A program made the position numbers and the translations under genes. A stretch of 64,000 nt of DNA from Caulobacteraceae bacterium (GTDB taxonomy: Bacteria; Pseudomonadota; Alphaproteobacteria; Caulobacterales; Caulobacteraceae), in contig CANJLQ010000015.1 in assembly GCA_947475735.1 (NCBI GenBank), forward strand, positions 49,509-113,508. Direction: 5' to 3'. Positions within the stretch are counted from its first letter, which is position 1. Each line of letters starts with the position of its first letter. Positions 51,056 through 59,922 of this stretch are shown here, in pieces. The notes beneath the pieces are model-generated. The model was not told the DNA's origin. It made no database searches and was given only the letters and a program-made list of their open reading frames with translations.

Positions 51056-51101
51056 GGCTTTAGAGCCCTTGCCTGATCCGTCCTCATTGGAGACGCACCA
51101 A

Positions 51102-52307
51102 ATGACCGAAGCCTATATCTATGATGCGGTTCGAACCCCGCGCGGCAAGGGCAAGAAGGACGGCTCGCTGCACGAAATCACCGCCCTGTCGCTGGCGAGC
51201 CAGGTGCTGGAAAGCCTGCGCGACCGGAACGGGCTGGATACCTCGAAGGTCGACGACGTCATCCTGGGCTGCGTCTCGCCGGTGGGCGAGCAGGGCGCTG
51301 ACATCGCCCGCACCGCCGTGCTGAACGCCGGCTGGTCGCAGAGCGTCGCCGGCGTCCAGATCAATCGCTTCTGCGCCTCGGGCCTGGAAGCCGTGAACAT
51401 GGCGGCGGCCAAGGTGAAGGCCGGCGAGGCCGATTTCGCGGTCGGCGGCGGCGTGGAGGCCATGAGCCGCGTGCCGATGGGCAGTGACGGCGGGGCCTGG
51501 CCGGTCGATCCGTCGAGCGCCTTTTCGACCTATTTCGTGCCCCAGGGCGTCTCGGCCGACATGATCGCCTCCAAGTGGGGCTTCAGCCGCGACGACGTCG
51601 ACGCCTATTCGGTCGAGAGCCACAAGCGTTCAGCCAAGAGCTGGGCCGAGGGCCGGTTCAACAAGTCGGTCGTGCCGGTCAAGGATCAGCTGGGCCTGAC
51701 CATCCTGGACCGCGACGAGACCATTCGTCCGAACACGGACATGCAGACGCTGGGCGCGCTCAACCCCTCTTTCGCCATGATGGGTGAAATGGCCTTCGAC
51801 AGCGTGATCAACCAGCGCTACCCCGAGGTCGAGCGCGTCAATCACGTCCACACCCCGGGCAACAGCTCGGGCATCGTCGACGGATCGGCGGGCGTGCTGA
51901 TCGGTTCGCTGGAGGCCGGCAAGGCGGCGGGACTGAAGCCGCGTGCGCGGATCGTCGGCGCCGCTTCCATCGGCTCGGAGCCGTCCATCATGCTGACGGG
52001 TCCGGAGTTCGTGGCCAACAAGCTGCTGGCCAAGCTGGGCATGAGCGCGACCGACATCGACCTGTATGAGCTGAACGAGGCCTTCGCCGCCGTCGTCCTG
52101 CGCTTCATGCAGGCGCTGGATATCGATCACGACAAGATCAACGTCTGCGGCGGCGCCATCGCCATGGGTCACCCGCTCGGGGCCACCGGCGCCATGATCA
52201 CCGGCACCGTGCTGGACGAGCTGGAGCGGTCGGGCAAGTCGACCGCCCTGATCACCCTGTGCATCGGCGGCGGCATGGGCACCGCCACGGTGATCGAGCG
52301 GGTCTAA
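51102..52307 (+). CDS. fadA: Acetyl-CoA C-acyltransferase (thiolase)
   Basis: 401 residues. The catalytic Cys is in [14 protein letters not shown] (about residue 90), with the conserved [26 protein letters not shown] (His) and CIGGGMGTA (second Cys) motifs. It cleaves 3-ketoacyl-CoA in beta-oxidation. Start ATG 51102. The fadB-type gene follows on the same strand, with a repeat element between. Confidence 0.93.
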   Translation: MTEAYIYDAVRTPRGKGKKDGSLHEITALSLASQVLESLRDRNGLDTSKVDDVILGCVSPVGEQGADIARTAVLNAGWSQSVAGVQINRFCASGLEAVNMAAAKVKAGEADFAVGGGVEAMSRVPMGSDGGAWPVDPSSAFSTYFVPQGVSADMIASKWGFSRDDVDAYSVESHKRSAKSWAEGRFNKSVVPVKDQLGLTILDRDETIRPNTDMQTLGALNPSFAMMGEMAFDSVINQRYPEVERVNHVHTPGNSSGIVDGSAGVLIGSLEAGKAAGLKPRARIVGAASIGSEPSIMLTGPEFVANKLLAKLGMSATDIDLYELNEAFAAVVLRFMQALDIDHDKINVCGGAIAMGHPLGATGAMITGTVLDELERSGKSTALITLCIGGGMGTATVIERV

Positions 52308-52336
52308 TCGATTCGAGCGCGAGAGCGCTCAGGAAG

Positions 52337-52433
52337 GGGTTCATCACGGCGAGCACGGCGATTTCACAGCGATCACAGCGATGCCGCTTTCGCTGTGCCC
52401 GCCGTGCCCTCGCTGTGTTCGCTGTGATGAACC
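52337..52433. repeat. ORF-less repeat-armed hairpin between fadA and fadB
   Basis: Arms at 52337-52381 and 52390-52433 match at about 35 of 44 positions when inverted, with only 8 nt between. Each arm begins GGTTCATCAC and continues in CAC-starting units (CACGGCGA, CACAGCGA). The design is that of the element at 32456-32958 without its gene. Confidence 0.75.
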
Positions 52434-52484
52434 AGCATCGGTCGGCCCACACGCCGACGTTTCAGAATGAAGGGCCTGCGGCCA

Positions 52485-54659
52485 ATGGAAAACTTCAAGA
52501 TCGACGTCGACGCCGACGGCATCGCCCTGGTCACCTTCGACGTGCCGGGCCGGTCGATGAACACCCTGACCGGATCGGTCATGGCCGAGATCCCGCAGGT
52601 GGTCGAGCGCATCAAGACCGACGACGCCATCAAGGGCGCGGTCCTGACCTCCGGCAAGACCTCCGGTTTCTGCGCCGGGGCGGACCTGGGCGACATGGCG
52701 GCCGGCATGCTGACGGGCGGCTCCCTGCAGGACGCCTATGACGCCGGGTGGAAGCTGAACGGGGCGCTGCGGGCGCTCGAAACCTGCGGCAAGCCGGTGG
52801 CGGCGGCGATCAACGGCCTGGCGCTCGGCGGCGGTCTGGAACTGACGCTGGCCTGCCACTACCGCGTGGTCGGCGACAGCCCGAAGATCCAGCTGGGCCT
52901 GCCGGAGATCAAGGTCGGCCTGTTTCCCGGCGGCGGCGGCACCCAGCGCCTGACGCGCCTGGTGGGTGTGCAGGCCGCCATGATGGCCATGAGCGAGGGC
53001 AAGTCCTTCCGTCCGAACGACGCCAAGGGCGCGGGCATCGTCCACGAGGTCGTGCCCGCCGGGACCGAGGTCGAGGCCGCCAAGGCCTGGATCAAGGGTG
53101 GCGGCAAGGCGGCCCAGCCGTGGGACGACAAGAGCTTCAAACTGCCCGGCGGCGGCCCCTATCACCCGGCCGGCATCCAGAACTTCCTGGTCGGCAACGC
53201 CATGCTGAGGAAGCAATCCTACGGCAACTATCCGGCTGTCGTGAACCTGATGAAGGCGGTCTATGAGGGCGTCCAGGTGCCGATGGACGCGGCGCTGCGC
53301 ATCGAGACCCGCTATTTCATCAAGACCCTGATGACGCCGCAGGCGCAAGGGATGATCCGGTCGCTGTTCCTGTCCAAGCAGGAGCTGGACAAGGGCGCGG
53401 TGCGTCCGGCTGGCGAGCCCCAGTCTGACCCGAAGAAGGTCACTGTTCTGGGCGCCGGCATGATGGGCGCGGGCATCGCCTATGTGAACGCGCTCGCGGG
53501 CATCCAGACCATCCTGATCGACCGCGATCAGGAGGCCGCCGACAAGGGCAAGGCCCACGTCGAGGACCTGCTGAAGAAGCGGCTGTCGCGCGGCCAGCTG
53601 ACCCAGGACAAGTACGACTCCCTGCTGGCCATGGTCGTGCCGACCACGGACTATGACCATATCAAGGGCTCGGACCTGGTCATCGAGGCGGTGTTCGAGA
53701 ACCGCGAGATCAAGGCCGACGTGACCAAGCGCGCCGAGGCCCAACTGACGCCCGGCGCCGTGTTCGGATCGAACACCTCCACCCTGCCGATCACCGGCCT
53801 GGCCGAAGCCTCGGTACGGCCCGAGGACTTCATCGGCATCCACTTCTTCTCGCCCGTCGACAAGATGATGCTGGTCGAGATCATCATGGGGGCCAAGACC
53901 GGCCAGGCGGCGCTCGCCAAGGCGCTCGACTACGTCATGAAGATCAAGAAGACCCCGATCGTCGTCCAGGACGGCCGCGGCTTCTACACCTCGCGCTGCT
54001 TCGGCACCTATGTGGCCGAGGGCCTGGCCATGCTGGAAGAGGGTTATGCCCCGGCGATGATCGACAACATCGGGCGCATGACCGGCATGCCGCGCGGCCC
54101 GCTGGAGATGCACGACGACGTGGCGCTGGACCTGTCGGTCAAGATCGCCAAACAGACCGCCGAGGACCTGGGCGACGCCTATGTGCCCCTGCCCGGCTGG
54201 AAGATCGTCAAGACCATGGTCGAAGACCTGGGCCGCTATGGCCGCAAGAACGGCAAGGGCTTCTACGACTACGATCAGAAGCCGAAAAAGCTGTGGTCCG
54301 GCCTGTCCGAACTCGCCCCGGTGACCATCAACGACTCGACCCCCGAACTGGTCGAGGACCAGAAGCGTCGCCTGATCTTCCGTCAGGCCGTCGAGGTCGC
54401 GCGCTGCTGGGAAGAAGGCGTGATCGACGATCCGCGCGAGGCCGACGTCGGCGCCATCCTGGCCTGGGGCTTCGCGCCCTGGACCGGTGGCCCGATCACC
54501 TACATCGACCAGATGGGCGCCAAGGCCTTCGTCGAACAGGCCGACGCCTATGCCGCCAAGTACGGCGAGCGGTTCAGCCCGCCCCAGCTGCTGCGCGACA
54601 TGGCCGCGAAGGGCGAGACCTTCTACGGCCGGTTCACGGGTCAGAAGGCGGCGGCCTGA
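52485..54659 (+). CDS. fadB: Multifunctional fatty acid oxidation alpha subunit (enoyl-CoA hydratase / 3-hydroxyacyl-CoA dehydrogenase)
   Basis: 724 residues. The N-terminal crotonase part has ALGGGLELTLACHYRVVG and GLPEIKVGLFPGGGGTQRL with the two catalytic Glu residues. The middle dehydrogenase domain has GAGMMGAGIAYVNALAG as NAD-binding loop and HFFSPVDKMMLVE with the catalytic His. The C-terminal part is the second dehydrogenase fold. It works with FadA in beta-oxidation. Start 52485 chosen over 52467, because AAGGG lies only before 52485. Confidence 0.93.
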   Translation: MENFKIDVDADGIALVTFDVPGRSMNTLTGSVMAEIPQVVERIKTDDAIKGAVLTSGKTSGFCAGADLGDMAAGMLTGGSLQDAYDAGWKLNGALRALETCGKPVAAAINGLALGGGLELTLACHYRVVGDSPKIQLGLPEIKVGLFPGGGGTQRLTRLVGVQAAMMAMSEGKSFRPNDAKGAGIVHEVVPAGTEVEAAKAWIKGGGKAAQPWDDKSFKLPGGGPYHPAGIQNFLVGNAMLRKQSYGNYPAVVNLMKAVYEGVQVPMDAALRIETRYFIKTLMTPQAQGMIRSLFLSKQELDKGAVRPAGEPQSDPKKVTVLGAGMMGAGIAYVNALAGIQTILIDRDQEAADKGKAHVEDLLKKRLSRGQLTQDKYDSLLAMVVPTTDYDHIKGSDLVIEAVFENREIKADVTKRAEAQLTPGAVFGSNTSTLPITGLAEASVRPEDFIGIHFFSPVDKMMLVEIIMGAKTGQAALAKALDYVMKIKKTPIVVQDGRGFYTSRCFGTYVAEGLAMLEEGYAPAMIDNIGRMTGMPRGPLEMHDDVALDLSVKIAKQTAEDLGDAYVPLPGWKIVKTMVEDLGRYGRKNGKGFYDYDQKPKKLWSGLSELAPVTINDSTPELVEDQKRRLIFRQAVEVARCWEEGVIDDPREADVGAILAWGFAPWTGGPITYIDQMGAKAFVEQADAYAAKYGERFSPPQLLRDMAAKGETFYGRFTGQKAAA

Positions 54660-54667
54660 CTTGCCTT

Positions 54668-54837
54668 CCCTCTCCCGGTGGGAGAGGGCTTGAGGCTCGG
54701 AGAGCGCAGCGATCCGTGAAGCCGAAAGGGTGAGGGCCGGGCGGTGCGAGAGAGGCGAGGTCGAACCCTCACCCTTTCGCGCGAACCGATCGCCTGACGG
54801 CTCTCGGGCGCTCAAGCCCTCTCCCAACGGGAGAGGG
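54668..54837. repeat. 170-bp REPIN-like element
   Basis: 27-bp inverted arms (54668-54694 and 54811-54837, 26 matching) each a hairpin of the CCCTCTCCC..GGGAGAGGG type. A second perfect 14-bp pair (54723-54736 with 54766-54779) is nested inside. It fills the space between fadB and the hydrolase gene; the final bases overlap the upstream leader of the latter. Confidence 0.88.
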
Positions 54838-54849
54838 TAAGGAGGGGCC

Positions 54850-55809
54850 ATGAAGACCAACACCATCCAGACCGACGGCCTGACGCAGCAGGTCCTCGAA
54901 GCCGGCGACGGCCCGCTCGTTCTCCTCGTCCACGGCTTTCCCGAACTTGGCATCAGCTGGAGGGCCCAGGTGCGGGCGCTCTCCGCAGCCGGTTATCGCG
55001 CCGTCGCGCCGGACATGCGCGGCTATGGTGGGACCGACAAGCCGGAGCGCACCGAGGAGCACACCATCCTGCATCTGGTCGGCGACATGGTCGATCTGGT
55101 CCGGGCCCTGGGGCATCAGACCTGCGTCGTCGTCGGCCACGACTGGGGCGCGCCGGTCGCCTGGCACTGCGCCCTGCTGCGGCCGGACGTGTTCACGGCG
55201 GTCGCGGGACTGTCCGTGCCGTTCCAACCGCGCCGCGCCGCCGGCCCGCCGACCCCGGCGATGGCCGCGATCTCGAAGCGGCTGGGCCGGGGCGAGCTCT
55301 ACATGAACCAGTTCCAGGCGCCGGACGCGCATCTGATCTTCCACGGCGACGTGGCGACGGCGCTCCGCAAGGGCTTCTACTCCTATGACGGAGCGACGCC
55401 CGATGGCCGCCAGTCGACCGGCTTCATCGCGCCGGGCCACGACTTCCTGTCGGAGGTGCCCGACGACGCCACCCTGCCGCCGTGGATGAGCGAGGATCAC
55501 TTCGCCGAGTATGTCGCCGCCTTCACGGCGTCGGGCTTCAAGGGGCCGATCGACTGGTACCGGTGCCTGGACCTGAACTGGTCGCTGACGGCGTTTCTGC
55601 AGGGCAGGAAGATCACCCAGCCGTCGCTGTTCATGGTCGGCGAACGCGACCCGGTGCGCCACTACGCCGGTCAGCATGAGGCGGGGTTGAAGGACTGGCT
55701 GACCGATCTGCGGAGCCAGACGGTGCTGCCCGGCGCCGGCCACTGGTTGCAGCAGGAGCGGCCGGATGAGGTCAACGCGGCGCTGATCGCCTTCCTGCGG
55801 TCGCTGTGA
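54850..55809 (+). CDS. Epoxide hydrolase-like alpha/beta hydrolase
   Basis: 319 residues. HGFPE (about 28-32) supplies the oxyanion hole, GHDWGA has the nucleophile Asp (about 99), two ring-opening Tyr candidates lie in the cap, and GAGHW gives the His near 299. This is the soluble epoxide hydrolase pattern with Asp instead of Ser. The next gene overlaps it by 4 nt (GTGA). The physiological substrate is unknown. Confidence 0.87.
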   Translation: MKTNTIQTDGLTQQVLEAGDGPLVLLVHGFPELGISWRAQVRALSAAGYRAVAPDMRGYGGTDKPERTEEHTILHLVGDMVDLVRALGHQTCVVVGHDWGAPVAWHCALLRPDVFTAVAGLSVPFQPRRAAGPPTPAMAAISKRLGRGELYMNQFQAPDAHLIFHGDVATALRKGFYSYDGATPDGRQSTGFIAPGHDFLSEVPDDATLPPWMSEDHFAEYVAAFTASGFKGPIDWYRCLDLNWSLTAFLQGRKITQPSLFMVGERDPVRHYAGQHEAGLKDWLTDLRSQTVLPGAGHWLQQERPDEVNAALIAFLRSL

Positions 55810-57005
55810 GCTCCCACCCCCAAACATACGACGTCGTCATCGTCGGCGCAGGGGCGGCGGGGATGATGTGCGCCATCGAGGCCGGACGGCGCGGACGGCG
55901 CGTGCTGGTCGTCGATCACGCCCGCGCGCCGGGCGAAAAGATCCGCATCTCGGGCGGCGGGCGCTGCAACTTCACCAACCTGGACGCCGGCCGAACCGAC
56001 CGGTTCCTGGGGGCCAATCCCCGGTTCGCCTCGTCCGCGCTGGGCCGCTACACGCCTGCCGACTTCATCGCCCGGGTCGATAAGGCCGGCATCGCCTGGC
56101 ACGAGAAGACGCTGGGTCAGCTGTTCTGCGACGACAGCGCCAAGCAGATCGTCCGTATGCTGACCGAGGGGATGCGGGAGGCCGGCGTGGAGCTACGGCT
56201 CGGCACCTCGGTCGAAGCCTTCGACCGATCCGGCGACGGGTTCACCCTGACCCTGTCCGACGGCGCGGAGGTCTCCTGCGCCTCGCTGGTGGTCGCCTCG
56301 GGCGGCAAGTCGATCCCCAAGATGGGCGCGACGGGCTGGGGCTATGACGTCGCGCGCCGGTTCGGCCTGACCCTGACCGAGACGCGACCCGCGCTGGTGC
56401 CCCTGACGTTCGAGGCTGGGCTGCTGGAGCAGACCACGCCACTGGCGGGGGTGGCGGTGGACGCCGTCGTCATGGCGGGCAAGACGAAGTTCGAGGAAGC
56501 GATCCTGTTCACCCATCGTGGCCTGTCCGGCCCCGCGATCCTGCAGATCAGCAGCTACTGGCGCGAGGGCGAGGCGATCACCTTGGCCATGGCGCCAGGC
56601 GTGCCGGTGCTGGAGCGGCTGAAGGCGAGGAAGGCCGAGAACGGCGGCAAACAGGCGGTTCACACCGCCCTGTCAGAGATCGTGCCCCGTCGTCTGGCCG
56701 AGACCCTGACCGCCCGTGAAGGGGCCAACGGCAAGCTGGCCGAGGTCGGCGACAAGGTGCTGGCCCGGTTGGAGACTGCGGTCAACGCCTGGACCGTCAA
56801 GCCGGTGGGCTCCGAGGGCTATCGCACCGCCGAGGTGACGCTCGGCGGCGTTTCGACCGACGCGCTGGACCAGAAGACCATGGAGGCCAAGTCCGTGCCC
56901 GGCCTGTTCTTCATCGGCGAGGTCGTCGACATCACCGGCTGGCTAGGGGGGTATAACTTTCAGTGGGCCTGGAGCTCGGGCTGGGCGGCCGGGCAGGTCT
57001 GCTAG
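55806..57005 (+). CDS. NAD(P)/FAD-dependent oxidoreductase (HI0933/BaiN type)
   Basis: 399 residues. The FAD-binding DVVIVGAGAAGMMCAIEAG at the start, GGGRCNFTNLDAG (about 54-66) and the C-terminal GEVVDITGWLGGYNFQWAW are typical of the HI0933 family. The GTG start overlaps the hydrolase stop. Some members reduce bile acid intermediates, but most have no known substrate. Confidence 0.9.
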   Translation: MSSHPQTYDVVIVGAGAAGMMCAIEAGRRGRRVLVVDHARAPGEKIRISGGGRCNFTNLDAGRTDRFLGANPRFASSALGRYTPADFIARVDKAGIAWHEKTLGQLFCDDSAKQIVRMLTEGMREAGVELRLGTSVEAFDRSGDGFTLTLSDGAEVSCASLVVASGGKSIPKMGATGWGYDVARRFGLTLTETRPALVPLTFEAGLLEQTTPLAGVAVDAVVMAGKTKFEEAILFTHRGLSGPAILQISSYWREGEAITLAMAPGVPVLERLKARKAENGGKQAVHTALSEIVPRRLAETLTAREGANGKLAEVGDKVLARLETAVNAWTVKPVGSEGYRTAEVTLGGVSTDALDQKTMEAKSVPGLFFIGEVVDITGWLGGYNFQWAWSSGWAAGQVC

Positions 57006-57238
57006 TGCGCCTCCGGGCCCCGCGCGGCCGGGTCCAGGTACTCGTTCTCCCGGTGCCCATCGGACGCCAGCACGAACCGGCGGTCGCAGTAGCCGCACTC
57101 AACGAAGTCCGCAGCCCCCATGTCCAGATAGACCAGCGGGTGGCCCAGCACACCGCCGCCGTCGCAGGCCACGCGCTTGGTGGCGACGACGATCTCCTCG
57201 GGCGGAGGAACGAGGGCTTCGGGGTGGCGCGGCGGCAT
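57002..57238 (-). CDS. Zinc-finger protein of the zf-CHCC family
   Basis: 78 residues. ACDGGGVLGHPLVYLDMGA and ECGYCDRRF give the Cys-His-Cys-Cys set, as in the NDUFS6-like zf-CHCC fold of bacterial zinc-finger proteins; it could bind Zn and be linked to NADH dehydrogenase assembly, but this is family inference. The stop overlaps the preceding gene by 4 nt. Confidence 0.85.
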   Translation of the reverse strand: MPPRHPEALVPPPEEIVVATKRVACDGGGVLGHPLVYLDMGAADFVECGYCDRRFVLASDGHRENEYLDPAARGPEAH

Positions 57239-57331
57239 AGATCGGTCCGTGGTCTTGGCGCGAGAGGCGGCGGCGCATAACTAGACCCCACGGCGCGCCG
57301 CCGGAAGCCCCCGATCCCTCTGAAAGCCCGC

Positions 57332-58306
57332 ATGACCGAGACCGAAGCCCTGCCCGTCAACGCCATCGAGGTGCGCGGGCTGGAGAAGACCTATGCCGGC
57401 TCCAAGAAGGCCCCGCCCAAGACGGCGCTGAGGGGCGTGGATCTGGTCATTCCGCGCGGCTCCATGTTCGGCCTCTTGGGCCCCAACGGCGCGGGCAAGT
57501 CGACGCTGATCAACATCCTGGCCGGGGTGGTCAACAAGACCGGCGGGACCGCCGCCATCTGGGGCCGAGACATCGACGAGCGGCCCCGCGATGCCCGGGC
57601 GGCGCTGGGCGTCGTGCCGCAGGAGATCGTGGCCGACGTCTTCTTCACGCCGAGGGAGGCGCTGGAGGTGCAGGCGGGATTCTATGGCGTGCCGGCGAAC
57701 GAGCGGCGATCCGACGAACTGCTGGCGGCGCTGGGTCTGTCGGACAAGGCCCACGCCTATGTCCGGGCCCTGTCGGGCGGCATGAAGCGGCGGCTGATGG
57801 TCGCCAAGGCCCTGGTGCACAATCCGCCCATCCTGATCCTGGACGAGCCGACCGCAGGCGTGGACGTCGAGCTGCGTCGCCAGCTGTGGGAGTATGTCCG
57901 CCGCATCAACGCCGAGGGCGTGACGATCCTGCTGACCACCCATTATCTGGAGGAGGCGCAGGAGCTGTGTGACACGATCGCCATCATGAACCGGGGCGAG
58001 GTCGTGGCCTGCGAGCCGACGCCGCAACTGCTGCGCCGGCTAGATACGCGCAACGTCGTGGTGACGCCGGAGGGCGACCTGCCGGCCCCACCGGTGCTCG
58101 CCGGGTTCGAGGTGGCGGCGCGGCCGAACGGAGCCTTCGCCGTGACCTATCGCAAGGGGCAGTCGTCAGTGGAGCAGGTGCTGACCGCCGTGCGCGCGGC
58201 GGGCGTGACCATCGCCGACATCACCACCGAGGATCCGGACCTGGAGGACGTCTTCCTGGCCCTGACGTATGGCGACGCCAACGCGGTCAGCCCGACGCGC
58301 GATTAA
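57332..58306 (+). CDS. ABC transporter ATP-binding protein (YadG-like)
   Basis: 324 residues: Walker A GPNGAGKST, Q-loop VVPQE, signature LSGGMKRR, Walker B ILILDEPTAGVD and H-loop LTTHY, then a C-terminal extension. It belongs to the ABC-2 exporter ATPases. There is no permease adjacent, and the only ABC-2 permease in the window is at 30213-31034. Pairing is a guess from the E. coli yadGH model. Confidence 0.9.
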   Translation: MTETEALPVNAIEVRGLEKTYAGSKKAPPKTALRGVDLVIPRGSMFGLLGPNGAGKSTLINILAGVVNKTGGTAAIWGRDIDERPRDARAALGVVPQEIVADVFFTPREALEVQAGFYGVPANERRSDELLAALGLSDKAHAYVRALSGGMKRRLMVAKALVHNPPILILDEPTAGVDVELRRQLWEYVRRINAEGVTILLTTHYLEEAQELCDTIAIMNRGEVVACEPTPQLLRRLDTRNVVVTPEGDLPAPPVLAGFEVAARPNGAFAVTYRKGQSSVEQVLTAVRAAGVTIADITTEDPDLEDVFLALTYGDANAVSPTRD

Positions 58307-58307
58307 G

Positions 58308-58435
58308 TCCTCCCCCGTAGGGGGCGGGGGACCGCGAAGCGGTGGAGGGGGCCAGCCGCGCACACCGGGGTCTGAACCACGCCCCCTCCGTCTCCTCCGC
58401 TTCGCTTCGGATCCACCTCCCCCAACGGGGGAGGA
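58308..58435. repeat. REPIN-like element after the ABC ATPase gene
   Basis: 17-bp arms TCCTCCCCCGTAGGGGG (58308-58324) and its near complement (58419-58435) with a 94-nt centre that is also partly complementary. It lies 2 nt after the ATPase stop. Confidence 0.82.
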
Positions 58436-58452
58436 TTGGGTAACCTAGGCCC

Positions 58453-58863
58453 ATGTGGAGACGCATCGCCCTGTATGGAGCCCTGCTGGCCGTCGGCGCG
58501 GCGGCGTTGCAGTGGCTGGACTATCAGCGGCTGGCACGGGACTGGGCACAGGAGATCTATGTCGGCCTGATCGCCGTCGGGTTTCTGGCGCTGGGCCTCT
58601 ACCTCGGGCGGTCGCTGTTCACGCGCGAGGCCCGGCCGTTCGACGGCAACCCGCAGGCCCAGGCGGCCCTGGGCATCAGCGCGCGCGAGCTGAGCGTGCT
58701 GCAGGTTCTGTCGGAAGGCGGATCGAACAAGGAGATCGCGCGCCGCCTCGGCATTTCGCCCGAGACGGTCAAGACGCATCTGGCGCGGCTGTACGAGCGG
58801 CTGGGAGCCCGGCGACGCACCGAGGCGGTGACGCGGGCGAGAGAGCTGGGACTGCTGCCCTGA
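58453..58863 (+). CDS. Membrane-anchored LuxR-type helix-turn-helix protein
   Basis: 136 residues: two N-terminal membrane segments (about 4-20 and 36-54), then a LuxR HTH, ISARELSVLQVLSEGGSNKE then IARRLGISPETVKTHLARLY. The arrangement, a short membrane sensor joined to a DNA-binding domain without a receiver, recurs next to DUF4199 genes. The next gene is one, 89 nt downstream, which makes it the likely target or partner. Confidence 0.85.
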   Translation: MWRRIALYGALLAVGAAALQWLDYQRLARDWAQEIYVGLIAVGFLALGLYLGRSLFTREARPFDGNPQAQAALGISARELSVLQVLSEGGSNKEIARRLGISPETVKTHLARLYERLGARRRTEAVTRARELGLLP

Positions 58864-58951
58864 CCGGGGGATCCGGCCCCAATCCCCCGTTCGGGTGATT
58901 GCCCGCCCGGCCGGCGGCTGCCCAGATACCGGCGAAACGGAGGGACCACCC

Positions 58952-59485
58952 ATGCGCAAGATCATTCTGACCCACGGCCTGATCGCTGGCCTCATCGTCG
59001 GCGTGCCGATGCTGATCGCAAGCGTCGGATTCGACGATTATCCGCCGGTCGCTGTGTCCGTGGCGATCGGCTACGCGACGATGCTTGTCGCCCTGTCGAC
59101 CGTCTTCCTCGGCATCAAGCGTCACAGAGACACGGCGGGCGGCGGGGTCATCACGTTCTGGCCCGCTCTTGGCATGGGGCTCGCCATCAGCGCGATCGCA
59201 GGGGTCATCTATGTGGCGGCCTGGGAACTGACGCAGGCCCTCTCAGGCTATCCGTTCGTGGCCGACTACACCCGGATTCTGGTCGCGGAGAAGCAGGCGG
59301 CGGGAGCCAGCGCGGCCGAGATCGCCACCCTGCGGGCGCAGATGCAGGCGTACGCCGTCCAATACGCTGATCCGCTCTACCGGCTGCCGGTGACTTTCAT
59401 CGAGATCTTTCCGGTCGGGGTTCTGGTGTCGGTGATCTCGGCGGCCCTGCTGAGGAATCCGCGCTTCCTGCCCGCGCGTCGCTAG
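58952..59485 (+). CDS. DUF4199 family membrane protein
   Basis: 177 residues, four membrane segments (about 5-25, 32-52, 69-90, 145-165). Helix-joining segment YPFVADYTRILVAEKQAAGA is typical. Start ATG 58952 follows CGGAGGGA. Function unknown; its stop overlaps the convergent gene by 4 nt. Confidence 0.82.
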   Translation: MRKIILTHGLIAGLIVGVPMLIASVGFDDYPPVAVSVAIGYATMLVALSTVFLGIKRHRDTAGGGVITFWPALGMGLAISAIAGVIYVAAWELTQALSGYPFVADYTRILVAEKQAAGASAAEIATLRAQMQAYAVQYADPLYRLPVTFIEIFPVGVLVSVISAALLRNPRFLPARR

Positions 59486-59886
59486 ACGATCATCACCGTG
59501 CCGAGCAGCAGCTTGGCGGCCCCGCGCTGGCCCAGGATGATGTTGACCGCCGACTGCAGCTGGGCGGCCAGGCGGTCGACGTTGGGCACGCCGCCCGGCA
59601 GCAGGGTCTCGGCCTCGCGCTGGACCAGGATAGCGAAGACGGCGCGCATCCGGGGCTGAGATTGCTGGGCGCGCAGGTGCAGGGCTGGATCGGCGACATC
59701 GACGCCGGTCTCGACCGTCATCACGCCGCGACGGCCGCCCGAGCGGATCGTGGTGGCCGTGATGGTGGGATAGCGCAGGAAGCCGCCCGTCGAGGTGGTC
59801 GAACCGCCCCCTCCTCCGCCACCGGCGAGGGCGGGCGTGGCGGCGGCTAGCACCAGAGGGGCGGCGAGAAGGGCGCGACGATCCAT
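59482..59886 (-). CDS. Secreted FliL-like protein
   Basis: 134 residues with a Tat- or Sec-type signal (MDRRALLAAPLVLAAATPAL), a Gly-rich spacer, then a FliL-like beta/helix domain with a final strand KLLLGTVMIV. FliL proteins stabilise the flagellar motor, but no flagellar genes are nearby, so the call concerns the fold only. Confidence 0.55.
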   Translation of the reverse strand: MDRRALLAAPLVLAAATPALAGGGGGGGSTTSTGGFLRYPTITATTIRSGGRRGVMTVETGVDVADPALHLRAQQSQPRMRAVFAILVQREAETLLPGGVPNVDRLAAQLQSAVNIILGQRGAAKLLLGTVMIV

Positions 59887-59922
59887 GGCCTTCGCTATGC
59901 CACGGCCGCGCTTAAGGTCGGG

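Noticed and set aside
52344..54953. 869-residue minus-strand frame opposite fadB
   Set aside because: Shadow of the well-supported fadB gene, with no family features.
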